NCBI RefSeq assembly: GCF_002944315.1
Contig: NZ_CP024313.1
Span: 372,001 to 436,000, forward strand
Reading direction: 5' to 3'
Origin: Rhizobium sp. NXC24
GTDB lineage: Bacteria; Pseudomonadota; Alphaproteobacteria; Rhizobiales; Rhizobiaceae
DNA length: 64,000 bases
Under the pieces are notes generated by a model. The model worked only from the letters and a program-made list of their open reading frames with translations, ran no database searches and had not been told where the DNA came from. Positions 18,514-27,980 of the stretch are shown here, one piece after another. How positions within the stretch are numbered: the stretch's first letter is position 1; every line of letters starts with the position of its first letter. The translations under genes and the position numbers were made by a program.

Positions 18514-18981
18514 ATGATTGAACTCGACCGCGCAGATGCGGCCTTACTGGATGCCGTTCAAAAGAACAATCGCCAGACATCCGAAGAACTTTCTGAGTTG
18601 GTAAACCTGTCGCCCACGGCTTGCCAGCGCCGTTTGAAGCGGTTGCGGGCTGAAGGTGTTATCGAAGCAGACGTTTCGATCGTCTCACCCAAGGCGGTCG
18701 GCCGGTCCGTCACCATGATTGTTCTGGTTTCGCTCGAACGGGAGCGCGCAGATATCGTCGACCGATTCAAGGCTGCAATCCGCAGTACGCGTGAAGTGAT
18801 GATCGGCTACTACGTGACGGGCGATGCGGATTTTATTCTCGTTGTGACCGCCAAGGATATGGAGGGCTATGAGCAATTCACCCGGCGCTTCTTCTACGAG
18901 AACCACGACATCAAGGGGTTTAAGACGCTCGTGGTCATGGATAGGGTCAAGGCGAGCTTCGCCCTTCCGATCGACAACTAA
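18514..18981 (+). CDS. Lrp/AsnC family transcriptional regulator
   Basis: 155 residues from the ATG at 18514, with AGGAT 8 nt upstream. MIELDRADAALLDAVQKNNR opens the standard Lrp N-terminus. The helix-turn-helix is ELSELVNLSPTACQRRLKRL and the RAM domain contains GYYVTGDADFILVVTAKDME. It is divergent from the class III aminotransferase, its most likely target, and is the second Lrp regulator in this amino acid block. Confidence 0.92.
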   Translation: MIELDRADAALLDAVQKNNRQTSEELSELVNLSPTACQRRLKRLRAEGVIEADVSIVSPKAVGRSVTMIVLVSLERERADIVDRFKAAIRSTREVMIGYYVTGDADFILVVTAKDMEGYEQFTRRFFYENHDIKGFKTLVVMDRVKASFALPIDN

Positions 18982-19035
18982 TTATCGGCTTAACACCTGA
19001 TTTCGACGACATTGGGGCACTGGCTATCTTCCGCC

Positions 19036-20484
19036 TTACGATGAGGTGAGCGACGAACGCGCAGGCGCTTGACGGATCCATGGTGCATTGCGTTCGAAGC
19101 ACGAGACGATTTGCAGAAGTTCGCGGTCGGCCCTCGCTCGTCCAAGCAGTTGGATACCTATTGCTCGACCGCGTTCATCGAAGCCTGCAGGAACCGCGGC
19201 AACGGGATGGCCGGACAGACTGCCGGGGACGACAATTTCCATCCATCGATGATAGGTGTCCATCTGATGATCGTTTATAGAACGGGGCCATGTGATTTCA
19301 GCAGGAAACGCGAAGATTTGTGCTGTCGGGAGGGCGAGGACGTCAAACTGCGAGAACAGCTTTTGGAGGTACCGCACCCAATCGCTTCTAGTCACACTTG
19401 CCCTGTGTACGTCACCGGCGCTCAGCCGCAGGCCCTGCTCCAGTTCCCAGCGAGCTTCGGGTTTCAAAAGCTCGATTGATCCGTCACGGACAAGCAGTGG
19501 CTGCAGCCGTTGTGAAACGGCCCATTGCCGGAGCACCAGCCAGGCGTCCCACAGACGGTTGGCTTCGAACTCGGGCGTCAGGTCCTCGACCATTGCTCCC
19601 TGATCGGCGAGAGCTGCAAGCCCCGCTCGCGTCAATTCCAGCACGCCACACTCCGTCGGGTAGTAACCACCCCACGACCCAATCCAACCGATCCGCAAGT
19701 CCTTGACGTCACGGTCCAAGCCTTCGGCAAAGCTCGCTGGTTCGGCCTCCAGGGACAGAGGAGCCTCTGGCGCGTAGCCGGCAATGACATCCAGGAAGCG
19801 CGCCAGATCACGCGCAGTCTTTGCCATCGGTCCGTTGGTCGATAGTTGATGCAGGAAGACATCCGGACTTGGCGCGCTCGGGACACGTCCGAACGAGGGG
19901 CGGAAGCCAAAAACATTATTCCAGCCAGCCGGGTTGCGCAGGCTCCCCATCATGTCGCTACCATCGGCGATGGGAACCATGTCCAGGGCGAGCGCGACGG
20001 CCGCGCCGCCAGAAGAGCCTCCAGCACTGAGATTCGGATCGTAGGCGTTGCGAGTAACGCCGAAAATCGGATTATAGGTGTGAGAGCCAAGACCAAATTC
20101 AGGCGTGTTGGTTTTACCTATGATGATCGCACCAGCTTCGCGAATCCTTTTTACCATGAGGCCATCTTCGGCCGGCACGTTAGTTGCTTGCAGGGTCGAC
20201 CCATACGTCGTGCGGATCCCGGCGGTAGCGGATAGGTCCTTGATCGCAATCGGGAGCCCATGCATCCAGCCGCGTCGATCGCCACGTGACAGCGCCATAT
20301 CGGCGTTGCGCGCTTGCGCTAGGAGTTCATCTTCGGGCTGCAGGGACACAATTGCATTGACGGTAGGATTGAGCCTCGCGATACGATCGAGATGCTCCCG
20401 CATGATCTCTTCACATGTGACCTGCCTACTCGAAATCAGCTCCGAAAGCGCGGTGGCATCTGCGTGGGCGGAAAGAGGGGCCAT
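19036..20484 (-). CDS. Amidase (amidase signature family)
   Basis: 482 residues from the ATG at 20484; a start 12 codons earlier (20520) is possible. The Ser-cisSer-Lys triad is visible: Lys in LPIAIKDLSATAG near residue 80, and the two serines in LSAGGSSGGAAVALAL and VPIADGSDMMGSLRNPAG. These enzymes cleave carboxylic amides to acid and ammonia in the cytoplasm. It is convergent with the second Lrp gene, 54 bp apart. The substrate is unknown. Confidence 0.88.
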   Translation of the reverse strand: MAPLSAHADATALSELISSRQVTCEEIMREHLDRIARLNPTVNAIVSLQPEDELLAQARNADMALSRGDRRGWMHGLPIAIKDLSATAGIRTTYGSTLQATNVPAEDGLMVKRIREAGAIIIGKTNTPEFGLGSHTYNPIFGVTRNAYDPNLSAGGSSGGAAVALALDMVPIADGSDMMGSLRNPAGWNNVFGFRPSFGRVPSAPSPDVFLHQLSTNGPMAKTARDLARFLDVIAGYAPEAPLSLEAEPASFAEGLDRDVKDLRIGWIGSWGGYYPTECGVLELTRAGLAALADQGAMVEDLTPEFEANRLWDAWLVLRQWAVSQRLQPLLVRDGSIELLKPEARWELEQGLRLSAGDVHRASVTRSDWVRYLQKLFSQFDVLALPTAQIFAFPAEITWPRSINDHQMDTYHRWMEIVVPGSLSGHPVAAVPAGFDERGRAIGIQLLGRARADRELLQIVSCFERNAPWIRQAPARSSLTSS

Positions 20485-20768
20485 GAGAGGATCCAAATTC
20501 AAGATCAGTCGTCTTCGCATATTCGATGCCCCGGGTCGCGATACTTTAAATCGCCGCGCATCGACATTCTAAGGTTCCGGTGTGGGCAATAATTATATGA
20601 CTTGGCTAAACAGGGAAAATATCGCTCCTTCGTTGCAGCTTCCGGCGACTTCTTGCATGAAGTCGCAGCAATTCACCGATTTTCAAGAGATATTGCAAGA
20701 TTCCTGCGAAGGGCGTCGCCATAGCTGCTCCGTCTTCCAGTTCATGAGAATTAGGGAATCCCAGAGTC

Positions 20769-21070
20769 ATGTTCGCGCGGGGACGAGCGGCGCCCAGGAG
20801 CGGCTGGATCGGCGCGCTAACCAATCCGCGCCTCAGCGCGGCGTTTAACCGCATTCACCCAGAACCTGGGCGAAGCTGGACCGTACAAGCGCTTGCCGAA
20901 GTCGCCAGCATGTCGCGCACGTCCTTGCCGAAGCCTTCCATGCCGCGATCGGGCAGTCTCCGATTGGTTACGCCACCCGATGGCGGGTGCAGGTCGGCGA
21001 GGACCTAATTCATCATGGCCTGAGCGTCGCCGACGTCGCGGCATGCGTCACAAAGCGCGTTCTGTCGTGA
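20769..21070 (+). pseudogene. Remnant of AraC-family regulator (C-terminal HTH)
   Basis: The frame reads GWIGALTNPRLSAAF, then WTVQALAEVASMSRTS. After a one-base loss near 20926 it continues in another frame as AEAFHAAIGQSPIGYATRWR and VQVGEDLIHHGLSVADVAA before a TGA. This is the double helix-turn-helix of cupin-type AraC regulators. The sensor domain is missing and the frame is broken. Confidence 0.65.
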
Positions 21071-21169
21071 GCTTTTCGCCTTGAAGGATCAGAACTGGCG
21101 ATCCCGCTTTTAACTACGCAACAATAATGATCGATTGATCATGCGCAATCTCTCGCCTTCGTCCAAAGA

Positions 21170-21472
21170 TCATTCGTTCAGATGGCCAGCCAAGCGCTGC
21201 ATGAGATCCATTCGTTCATGAAAAATCAAGGCGGGCGCATCCTCGCGAAGCAGACAAAAGACGTAGTGATGTTCGCACCGCGCCATTCGTAACGCCGGAT
21301 GAAGCGCGCTCATATCCTTGAAAAGACCTTTGCCCTCGGTCAGGTTTGCGATACCTCGCTCCAAATCTGAGACGTAACGGCGTACCTGAGCGGTACCCTA
21401 TTGCGCACGTGTATAGCGGACTACCGAACGTAGATCCGATTCCGCCTCTGCGGTAAGAATGTAGGCCCTCAA
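21170..21472 (-). pseudogene. ParE-family toxin interrupted by an in-frame stop
   Basis: Read from a TTG at 21472 that overlaps the antitoxin's TGA, the frame gives LRAYILTAEAESDLRSVVRY, TRAQ, a TAG, then GTAQVRRYVSDLERGIANLT and LHPALRMARCEHHYVFCLLR to a TGA at 21170. ParE toxins normally have tryptophan where the TAG stands (Q-W-G), so a single TGG to TAG change explains it. The segment before FHERMDLMQRLAGHL also looks a few residues short. It is probably inactive, unless a suppressor tRNA reads the stop. Confidence 0.75.
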
Positions 21473-21720
21473 GCACGACCCTCGGCAATCTCCTCGTCGA
21501 GGATCTCACCTACGGTTTTGGTCGACAATTTTCCGGCGAGCCCGTCATTGATGCGCGTGTTCATCAACGTCTTCAACTCCTCCCAGGCTCGTTCTCCATC
21601 TGTGTCACCGGGAAAGAGGCGCTCAAGCGCGTACTGCTTGATTGTCTTGCCCTGCAAAGCGGCGAGCGCCTTTAGGCTTTGATGTTGCTGGTCTGTTATG
21701 TCGATTGTCAATCGGCTCAT
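21469..21720 (-). CDS. ParD-like antitoxin
   Basis: 83 residues. The N-terminal half (MSRLTIDITDQQHQSLKALA) is a ribbon-helix-helix DNA-binding unit as in ParD/CopG antitoxins. The acidic C-terminal tail (TKTVGEILDEEIAEG) would wrap the toxin. It overlaps the broken ParE toxin frame by 4 bp, the usual coupled arrangement. It is intact, so it may survive as an orphan antitoxin able to neutralise related toxins. Confidence 0.78.
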   Translation of the reverse strand: MSRLTIDITDQQHQSLKALAALQGKTIKQYALERLFPGDTDGERAWEELKTLMNTRINDGLAGKLSTKTVGEILDEEIAEGRA

Positions 21721-21968
21721 CTAACATGCTCCCGAACAGAGAAAACCATATTAGCACATATGTGGGTATGTGGCCACCACGATATCCCTGATCTTCCCAA
21801 TATCGCTTGATGTGCCGCTCTTGAACGGAATCGAACCTTTGGCACGATTCGTTGATTGCCGCGCCGCTTAAATTGATGATGTTCCTACTGGTCTGGTTTG
21901 TTGCTTTCGTTGTTTGCCCGGAAGCAACGCACTAAGCCCTGTTGCGGTACCTTAAACAACGGTTTTTC
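21721..21968. other. Intergenic region upstream of parD-like gene
   Basis: About 250 bp holding the presumed promoter of the antitoxin gene near 21721-21770. No gene is seen. Confidence 0.35.
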
Positions 21969-22718
21969 TCAGCTCAATAGAAGCTTGGTGCCGGATACCA
22001 ATAGTACGGCCGCGAGAATGAACCTGAGGGTGCGCGCGGAGAGGTACCAGCTACCTACAAGACTGCCAGCGACGCCACCTATGCCTACCGCGAGTAGCCA
22101 CAGCGGAAGTGCCGAGGGAATAGACTTGATCGAGGCATAGGCACCAGCGAGAGCTGCTGCCGAGTTCAGCAGATTGTATGCGGCGGTAGCGGCGGCGGTA
22201 CGCCGCGCGTTAACCCAGTTCATTGCGAGGATGATCGGCGCGAGGAAGATGCCTCCGCCTGTTCCTGTCGTTCCCGAGAGGAAGCCGATCACCGCTCCCG
22301 TCATCAGAGCGGGCAGCAAGGGAGGGGCATCGGCGGCTTCGACTGCAATCTTTTTCGTTATCGCCGAGCAAATCATCTGTACGCCCGACAGGATCAGAAT
22401 GATCCCGATGAGGGGATAATAGACATGCATCGGCAACTGCACTGATCCCCCAAGCAGCGAGAACGGAAAACCGAGCACGGCGAACGGATAGAAGGTGCGC
22501 CAGGAGAACAGCCCCGAACGACAGAACTGGAAGGTCCCAATCGCGGCGACAAGCAGGTTCAAGGCGAGTGCCGTGGGCTTTATCACCGTCGGTGCGAGCC
22601 CGAAGAGCCCCATAGCCGCCAGATATCCCGACGCGCCGGCCTGGCCGACCGCTGCATAGAGCGCCGCGACAATGAGGAACAGCACGGCGAGCCATGTGGC
22701 TTCGTCAAAGGCAGTCAA
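21969..22718 (-). CDS. TauE/SafE family sulfite/sulfonate exporter-like permease
   Basis: 249 residues with about eight membrane helices. Two internally related halves each carry the family's glycine-rich motif (AVGQAGASGYLAAMGL near residue 24; FLSGTTGTGGGIFLAP near residue 148). TauE/SafE proteins are inner-membrane carriers linked to sulfoacetate, sulfite or other organic anions. No sulfur genes lie nearby, so the cargo is open. An AraC regulator gene lies 209 bp upstream on the same strand. Confidence 0.88.
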   Translation of the reverse strand: MTAFDEATWLAVLFLIVAALYAAVGQAGASGYLAAMGLFGLAPTVIKPTALALNLLVAAIGTFQFCRSGLFSWRTFYPFAVLGFPFSLLGGSVQLPMHVYYPLIGIILILSGVQMICSAITKKIAVEAADAPPLLPALMTGAVIGFLSGTTGTGGGIFLAPIILAMNWVNARRTAAATAAYNLLNSAAALAGAYASIKSIPSALPLWLLAVGIGGVAGSLVGSWYLSARTLRFILAAVLLVSGTKLLLS

Positions 22719-22927
22719 GTTCCGTAGCCTCGCGATAGGTGAGGGAAGGATGGACTAGGTGCGTTGCGCGTGTAGAACCAACGCCTGCGACGTTGTCAGC
22801 GACTTTGGCGGTATCGAGATTGATGTATCCCGGATCGCCGACGAGCACCACGGTTTCTATGCCGCAAGTGATCGCCGTTTAGTGCAATGGTCCGACCAAG
22901 CAGCTTCCAAGGGATGATACCTGTGCT

Positions 22928-23923
22928 TTATGACGCCGCACGCCGAGTTTTCTCATAGCTGCGCCCGAGATCGTATTTTGGCAGGACGCCAAAAGCCGTA
23001 CGATATTCCTGAGAGAAACGGCCCAGATGTATAAACCCCCAGCGGCGCGCGATTTCACTGACCGTCGCAGACGGCGTCGCCGTCAACAAATCTTGGCGTG
23101 CGCCATCAAGACGGAGCTGCCTTAGGTAAGCCATTGGGGTGACATTCAAAAATCGTCGAAAATTGATCTGCAGCGCCCGCACGCTGACACCCGCTGCCGC
23201 TGCCATGTCCGTGATCGTGATCGGCATTGCGATATGTGCTCTCGCAAACTCCAGCGCTCTTCGAAGCTGGCGAGGGGCAATTGTCTGCACCCGCGATCCG
23301 GTGTTCGAAAGCGTATGGGGCAGATTCTGCACCATCAGCAGACAGAACATCTCCTGGAAGCTGGTCAAGGCAAGGGGAGAGACTACAAGGTTTTGATCCG
23401 CGCAGATCTCATCCCGGAAGAACCGCATGAGCTTGAAAAGATGCGCCGCCGGTCCCGCCGTCAGGTCCTGCCGGGGAACGAATTCGAAATCGACAGGCGG
23501 CAGACGTTCGAAGGTGCTGGTCAGGGCCGCGTGTACCGCGCTCCTCCGGACGCAAAATCCCTCCGCAACAGAGCCTGCGTGAATATTCACCGCGGAATAG
23601 CGGTCGGCCGTCGTCAGCAGTCCCGTGCAGGGCGTGATAGCATGCCTTATGCCGCCTGTTGCCAGATCGTAGCAGGTTCCATGCTCGAGGAAAAACATGA
23701 AGTCATCATTCTCGATCGTGACGGAAAAGGCGCGGTCCGTTGAGCTTGCCCCCACCCAGCCCACCATCTCGCCAGCGCCATGAACACCGAATGAGAAAAG
23801 ACCGCGGCTGTCGGTACTGAGAGGCCGATAGAAATTGTCCTGCTTTTCGCCAGTAAGCCATTCGGAGACTTCGCCGGTTGTGAGTGCCGTCGCCTCGAGT
23901 TTAAGCGTCAAAATTTCGGTCAA
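22928..23923 (-). CDS. AraC family transcriptional regulator
   Basis: 331 residues. The C-terminal ~100 residues hold the two helix-turn-helix units: ITITDMAAAAGVSVRALQIN and VSEIARRWGFIHLGRFSQEY, followed by RTAFGVLPKYDL. The N-terminal ~200 residues are an effector domain with no clear named fold, of the kind in feaR/oxidative-type AraC regulators. Intact, unlike the AraC remnant at 20.8 kb. Its target may be the TauE/SafE permease gene downstream on the same strand. Confidence 0.88.
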   Translation of the reverse strand: MTEILTLKLEATALTTGEVSEWLTGEKQDNFYRPLSTDSRGLFSFGVHGAGEMVGWVGASSTDRAFSVTIENDDFMFFLEHGTCYDLATGGIRHAITPCTGLLTTADRYSAVNIHAGSVAEGFCVRRSAVHAALTSTFERLPPVDFEFVPRQDLTAGPAAHLFKLMRFFRDEICADQNLVVSPLALTSFQEMFCLLMVQNLPHTLSNTGSRVQTIAPRQLRRALEFARAHIAMPITITDMAAAAGVSVRALQINFRRFLNVTPMAYLRQLRLDGARQDLLTATPSATVSEIARRWGFIHLGRFSQEYRTAFGVLPKYDLGRSYEKTRRAAS

Positions 23924-24518
23924 CTTGCCCTACCCAATTCACTGTTTTTTGTCGCGCGCGCTTGCAGTGACGGCAAACAACTGGCCCCCTCTCAGCTTCT
24001 AACGAAAAATTGATTGACCTCAATAGCCTTTTCAGACTCTTTCGCGCATGGCTTCTTCATCGCACGAAGCCATTTGACCTTTGAGCAAGCGCGCCGCTCA
24101 TGGCGCTATCAAAACGCGCCTCAGTGTTTCGATGGAGTCGTCCTTGCTCGGGGAGAACAGCCAGGCATGACAATGGATGCAGTTTCCACAATATGGCGCT
24201 CGATCCAAGTTTCCATGGCCGGAAACCATGTCCGGCTTCCTGGATCACCACTAGTGGGATCGAGCCTGTCCTTATGGCGCTCAGCTTCGTGGCGAAGGAT
24301 CGCATAGCATGAGAACAAACCGGCGATGTCTCTCCCTCTAGTATGGAGACACATCCTTTCGCTCCTAGGAACTAGCGGTACGATCCTGTGCGCTGCTCAT
24401 CGCGGGATCGAATCGATTGCTAGATCGTGCTGCCGCGCATCTGAAGAATGAAATCTTGCCCCTGTATACGCTTCACTCCTCTGGGACACGCCCGAGTGGC
24501 TGATACTGCAGGCAATGA
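23924..24518. other. Intergenic stretch, no gene recognised
   Basis: About 600 bp. The short frames on both strands show no domain and no good start context. Confidence 0.4.
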
Positions 24519-26555
24519 TCAGAATTCCTCCCAGGTATCCATGGCAACTGTGGTTGCTCCCTTGCTACCCAACGCACCGGCAAGCTTGCGGCCGAGCGCC
24601 CGGGCAGGAGAGGCGACTGGTTTGTTTTCGGCGTTGACAGCGCGCGGAGCCGATACCGACGCGTCGAGCCGGAAGCGAGCGACCAGTTCAGCGAGGTTCA
24701 CTGCCTCGTCGGCCAGCCGGCTAGACGCCGCCGTCGATTCCTCCACCATCGCGGCGTTCTGCTGCGTCACCTGGTCCATCTGGTTGACCGCGGTCGAGAC
24801 CTCGGAAAGCCCCGTCGACTGCTCCTTCGCTGCAGTGGCGATCGAATGCACGTGCTCGTTGATATTGAGCACGTGGCCCTGAATAAGCGACAGCGCTTCT
24901 CCGGTTGCTGTCACTAGCTTCACGCCGGAGTTCACCTCTTCGTACGAGCGCGAGATAAGAGCTTTGATATCCTTGGCCGCACCGGCCGAACGCTGCGCCA
25001 GCTCGCGAACCTCCTGGGCGACGACGGCAAAGCCCTTGCCGGCGTCACCGGCACGTGCGGCCTCCACACCGGCGTTGAGCGCCAAGAGGTTCGTCTGGAA
25101 GGCGATCTCGTCGATGACGTTGATGATTTGCCCGATCTCGCCCGAGGCTTGCTCGATCTTGCCCATCGCCAAGACGGCCTCCTTGACGACGACACTCGAC
25201 TGCTCAGTGCTTGTCCGCGCCTCGTCGACCATATGGCTAGCTTCGAGCGCTCGTTCGGTCGAGCTTTTCACCGCCGCAGCGATTTCTTCCAAGGCCGCGG
25301 AGGTTTCCTCAAGTGACGCAGCCTGCTGCTCGGTGCGCTTCGATAGGTCCCCCGAGGACATGCGCATTTCACCGGCGCCGCCATTGATCGTGTCGATTGC
25401 AGAACGGACCTCACCCAGGACAGAGCGGAGGTTCGCCATCGTGGCGTTGACGTTCTGCTGCAGCTCGCCGAAGGCACCCTGGAAGTCGCCACGCATGGTT
25501 TCCGTCAGGTCGCCCTCCGCCAAAGCCGAGATTACGCGGCGCGTCTCGGCGACGCCACGGTCGACTGAGGTCACCAGCTCGTTGACCTGGGCGGCAAAAT
25601 GGTTGAGTTCGCCACTGTCGTAATCCTTGCTGATGCGCTTCGTGAAGTCGCCGGCAACCGCTGCGCTGACGACTTCGCCGATGCTGGACTGGAGATCGGC
25701 GCTTTTCGCCTGTAAGGCGGCCTCCTGCGCATTCATATCCCGCACCTTGATGCCGTTCTGTTTGAACACTTCGACCGCGCGCGCCATTGCGCCAATCTCG
25801 TCCTGGCGGGTGGCGAAGGGGACGTCCGTCTTAAAATTGCCGTCGGCAAGAGTGCTCATGCTGCCCGTCAGCCGGCCGATCGGACGGGCGACCGAGCGAG
25901 TGCCGAACAGGGCGGATCCGATCAGCAGCAGCACCATGGTGAATGCCATGCCAATGTTGATGGTGCTCGTAAACGCCTGCACCCGGTGGCTCTCATTCAC
26001 GGCCTCGGTCGCAAGGTCCTTCGCGGCCTGGACGCCTTCGTCCAGCGTCTTTGTCATCGCTTCCGCAGTGGCAAGCAGGGACGTGCGAAGTTCTTCCTCC
26101 TTGGCATCGATCTCATTGGTCGATGCGCCGCCGGTCGATCTGGCTTCGATTGCCGTCGCCAAATCGCCGGCCATACCCGAATAGGTCTCGGCGAGATGCT
26201 TAACCGCCTGCACGCGATCCCTGTTGGCCGGGATCCACATCTGCGCCATCGCTTCGTCTAGATATTTTTGCACGGAGCGGTAGCGCTCCTGCACATTGGC
26301 CTTTGCCTTGATCGCATCATCGATTTTGCGGGCCAGGCGGAGATCGCGCACGCCGATCTGCATGCCTCGAACGGATGCCTTTGCATCGACAAGATCGCGG
26401 GAAATGGTCATTTGAGTGAATGCGCGTGCGTTCACTTCGTTGGCATCCTGAGCGAAGATCCAGCTGATCAAGCTCGTGAGGACCATAAGAAGGATGCCTG
26501 TCCCGGACATGAGCGCGAGCTTGGTACTGATGCGTGAGAAAATGCTTCTAGACAT
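24519..26555 (-). CDS. Methyl-accepting chemotaxis protein with C-terminal WEEF tether
   Basis: 678 residues from the ATG at 26555, which follows a strong AAGGAGG. First membrane helix about residues 13-34, a mostly helical periplasmic domain to about 190, second helix about 195-215, then HAMP (RPIGRLTGSMSTLADGNF) and a second HAMP-like stretch. The signalling hairpin tip reads NVIDEIAFQTNLLALNAGVE. The last residues are DTWEEF, matching the WxxF pentapeptide that docks CheR/CheB in major rhizobial chemoreceptors. The ligand domain is a four-helix bundle type; the ligand is unknown. Confidence 0.93.
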   Translation of the reverse strand: MSRSIFSRISTKLALMSGTGILLMVLTSLISWIFAQDANEVNARAFTQMTISRDLVDAKASVRGMQIGVRDLRLARKIDDAIKAKANVQERYRSVQKYLDEAMAQMWIPANRDRVQAVKHLAETYSGMAGDLATAIEARSTGGASTNEIDAKEEELRTSLLATAEAMTKTLDEGVQAAKDLATEAVNESHRVQAFTSTINIGMAFTMVLLLIGSALFGTRSVARPIGRLTGSMSTLADGNFKTDVPFATRQDEIGAMARAVEVFKQNGIKVRDMNAQEAALQAKSADLQSSIGEVVSAAVAGDFTKRISKDYDSGELNHFAAQVNELVTSVDRGVAETRRVISALAEGDLTETMRGDFQGAFGELQQNVNATMANLRSVLGEVRSAIDTINGGAGEMRMSSGDLSKRTEQQAASLEETSAALEEIAAAVKSSTERALEASHMVDEARTSTEQSSVVVKEAVLAMGKIEQASGEIGQIINVIDEIAFQTNLLALNAGVEAARAGDAGKGFAVVAQEVRELAQRSAGAAKDIKALISRSYEEVNSGVKLVTATGEALSLIQGHVLNINEHVHSIATAAKEQSTGLSEVSTAVNQMDQVTQQNAAMVEESTAASSRLADEAVNLAELVARFRLDASVSAPRAVNAENKPVASPARALGRKLAGALGSKGATTVAMDTWEEF

Positions 26556-27404
26556 TATTTCAAGTTCCTCCTTAGTAAAAATGTCCCGCTTATCAGGCTG
26601 AGCTTTAGGGGAAATGCCGCTCGAATCATTCGGCAGGCGATGGTCGGATGTCCTCAACGGGGCAGATGCCAGCTGTTTGTGTAGGCGTATCGTTGGCAGA
26701 CACTCGGGTCACTACTGACTTCAAATGGTTAAACTTAACAACGTCTAACCTGCGCGCCTCAGGATACTTAAAGATGCGCAATACGGACCGACTTTCGGAG
26801 ATTGGATATTTTGCGGTCTTTATTGGACTTGATCACCGTTCGTATTTTTACGTCGGATGGTCTTTCGCTATGGCCAATCGTCCGGAGCAAATCCATGGCA
26901 CATCAAGAGTGCATGTAACACAAAAGAAAAGCCGAACGCCCCATTCGCTCGTCCGGCTTCTCCCGCGACACCTACTACAACCAGGGCAAACGGTCGGGTA
27001 GCGGTCGCTAGTCAAGCGCCCACCATTTTTGGAATGTTATCAGTCGCACTCCGCGCATGCGAGCTAGCAGGGCAGGTAGGTTGCCAAGAGCGACTACCTG
27101 CTTCGCAGCGGTTTCGATCACTCGTGAACTTTCCGCAGGTTTGCCCCATACCCTGTGAGCGATGCCGCTGTTGTGGCCAGACAGAGCGACCATCAGCTCA
27201 GTCTGCACCGATGGCTCTCCCAATCAAGGAACGGACGAAAGTAATCCTCGATCACTGGTAGGCCTGCTGCAGACCTGCCGCCGCTTACCGTGTCAGCCAG
27301 CTGGCGTAAATTTGTTGCGAGCCTGCAGATTGATCTCAACGGTTTCTGATAGGGGTGCTTGCAAGCGGCGCCAATTAGCGTTTGGGCGCGCCCATTCGTG
27401 CCTT
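26556..27404. other. Intergenic stretch with one terminator
   Basis: About 850 bp. It holds a leftward terminator at 26921-26959. A 71-codon reverse frame (27008-27223, TTG start) ends about 50 nt before that terminator, but its protein matches nothing I recognise. A small RNA or small protein gene ending at the terminator is possible. Confidence 0.35.
26921..26959 (-). terminator. Rho-independent terminator, leftward
   Basis: On the minus strand AAGCCGGACG (26959-26950) pairs with CGTTCGGCTT (26938-26929): ten pairs including one G-U, loop 11 nt, followed by TTTCTTTTG. No T-run exists on the other strand, so it acts leftward only. No firm gene ends just upstream of it. Confidence 0.6.
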
Positions 27405-27620
27405 CTATCCATAACGAGTAACGCTCGTGCCCTGCCGCTGCAGCACCTTGTCATTCACGAGCCTCTCTAGGGCACGAGCGAAATCAGCCTTTGATAAGTC
27501 GGTGTTTGCACCCAGAAATTCAGGTAACATGTCCCAACTGTTCACATGACCGTTGCTGTCCTTCAGCTTATTGTAAGCGGCCATCACTGCTTGGGTTGAT
27601 TTAATCTTTCGGTATGGCAT
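27405..27620 (-). CDS. Small hypothetical protein, helix-rich
   Basis: 71 residues, ATG at 27620 with AAGGTGAGG about 7 nt upstream. The sequence (STQAVMAAYNKLKDSNGHVN, then LSKADFARALERLVNDKVLQ) looks like a small winged-helix fold, with alternating helices and a short C-terminal strand. I do not recognise a family. Base and residue composition look coding, unlike neighbouring short frames. Confidence 0.5.
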   Translation of the reverse strand: MPYRKIKSTQAVMAAYNKLKDSNGHVNSWDMLPEFLGANTDLSKADFARALERLVNDKVLQRQGTSVTRYG

Positions 27621-27980
27621 CTCCTTCCCTCACCTTGGAAAAAAGATGTGCGATGCATTTAGCGTGCCATGGACGCCGGGCGCCGCGTTGGTGAGGAGGT
27701 TTGAGGTAAGTCTGCAAGCAGGTGCATTGGCTATGAAGCCCTCAAGCGCGCCGTTTATCGGGATGAGCGAGTGCGTTATGCAGCATGAATCTAATCCCAA
27801 GCGGTTCGCCTTACCAGCCCCGATACGATCTTGCCACCCGATCAGCCGGTTAAACCGTGGTTGCTCATCGCGCCGTTTGGTGATCGCTGCGGATCGTCCA
27901 GCCTTCGCGCCACAAATGTAGCCTGGCGTTGCGCTGCGTGCCGGCGGCACTAGAACGGTTTTGATACGGCGAGAGAGACT
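27621..27980. other. Intergenic stretch, no gene recognised
   Basis: About 360 bp with no convincing frame on either strand. Confidence 0.35.

Noticed and set aside
23924..24518. Possible tRNA or small gene in a 600-bp gap
   Set aside because: No cloverleaf or coding pattern could be found by eye.
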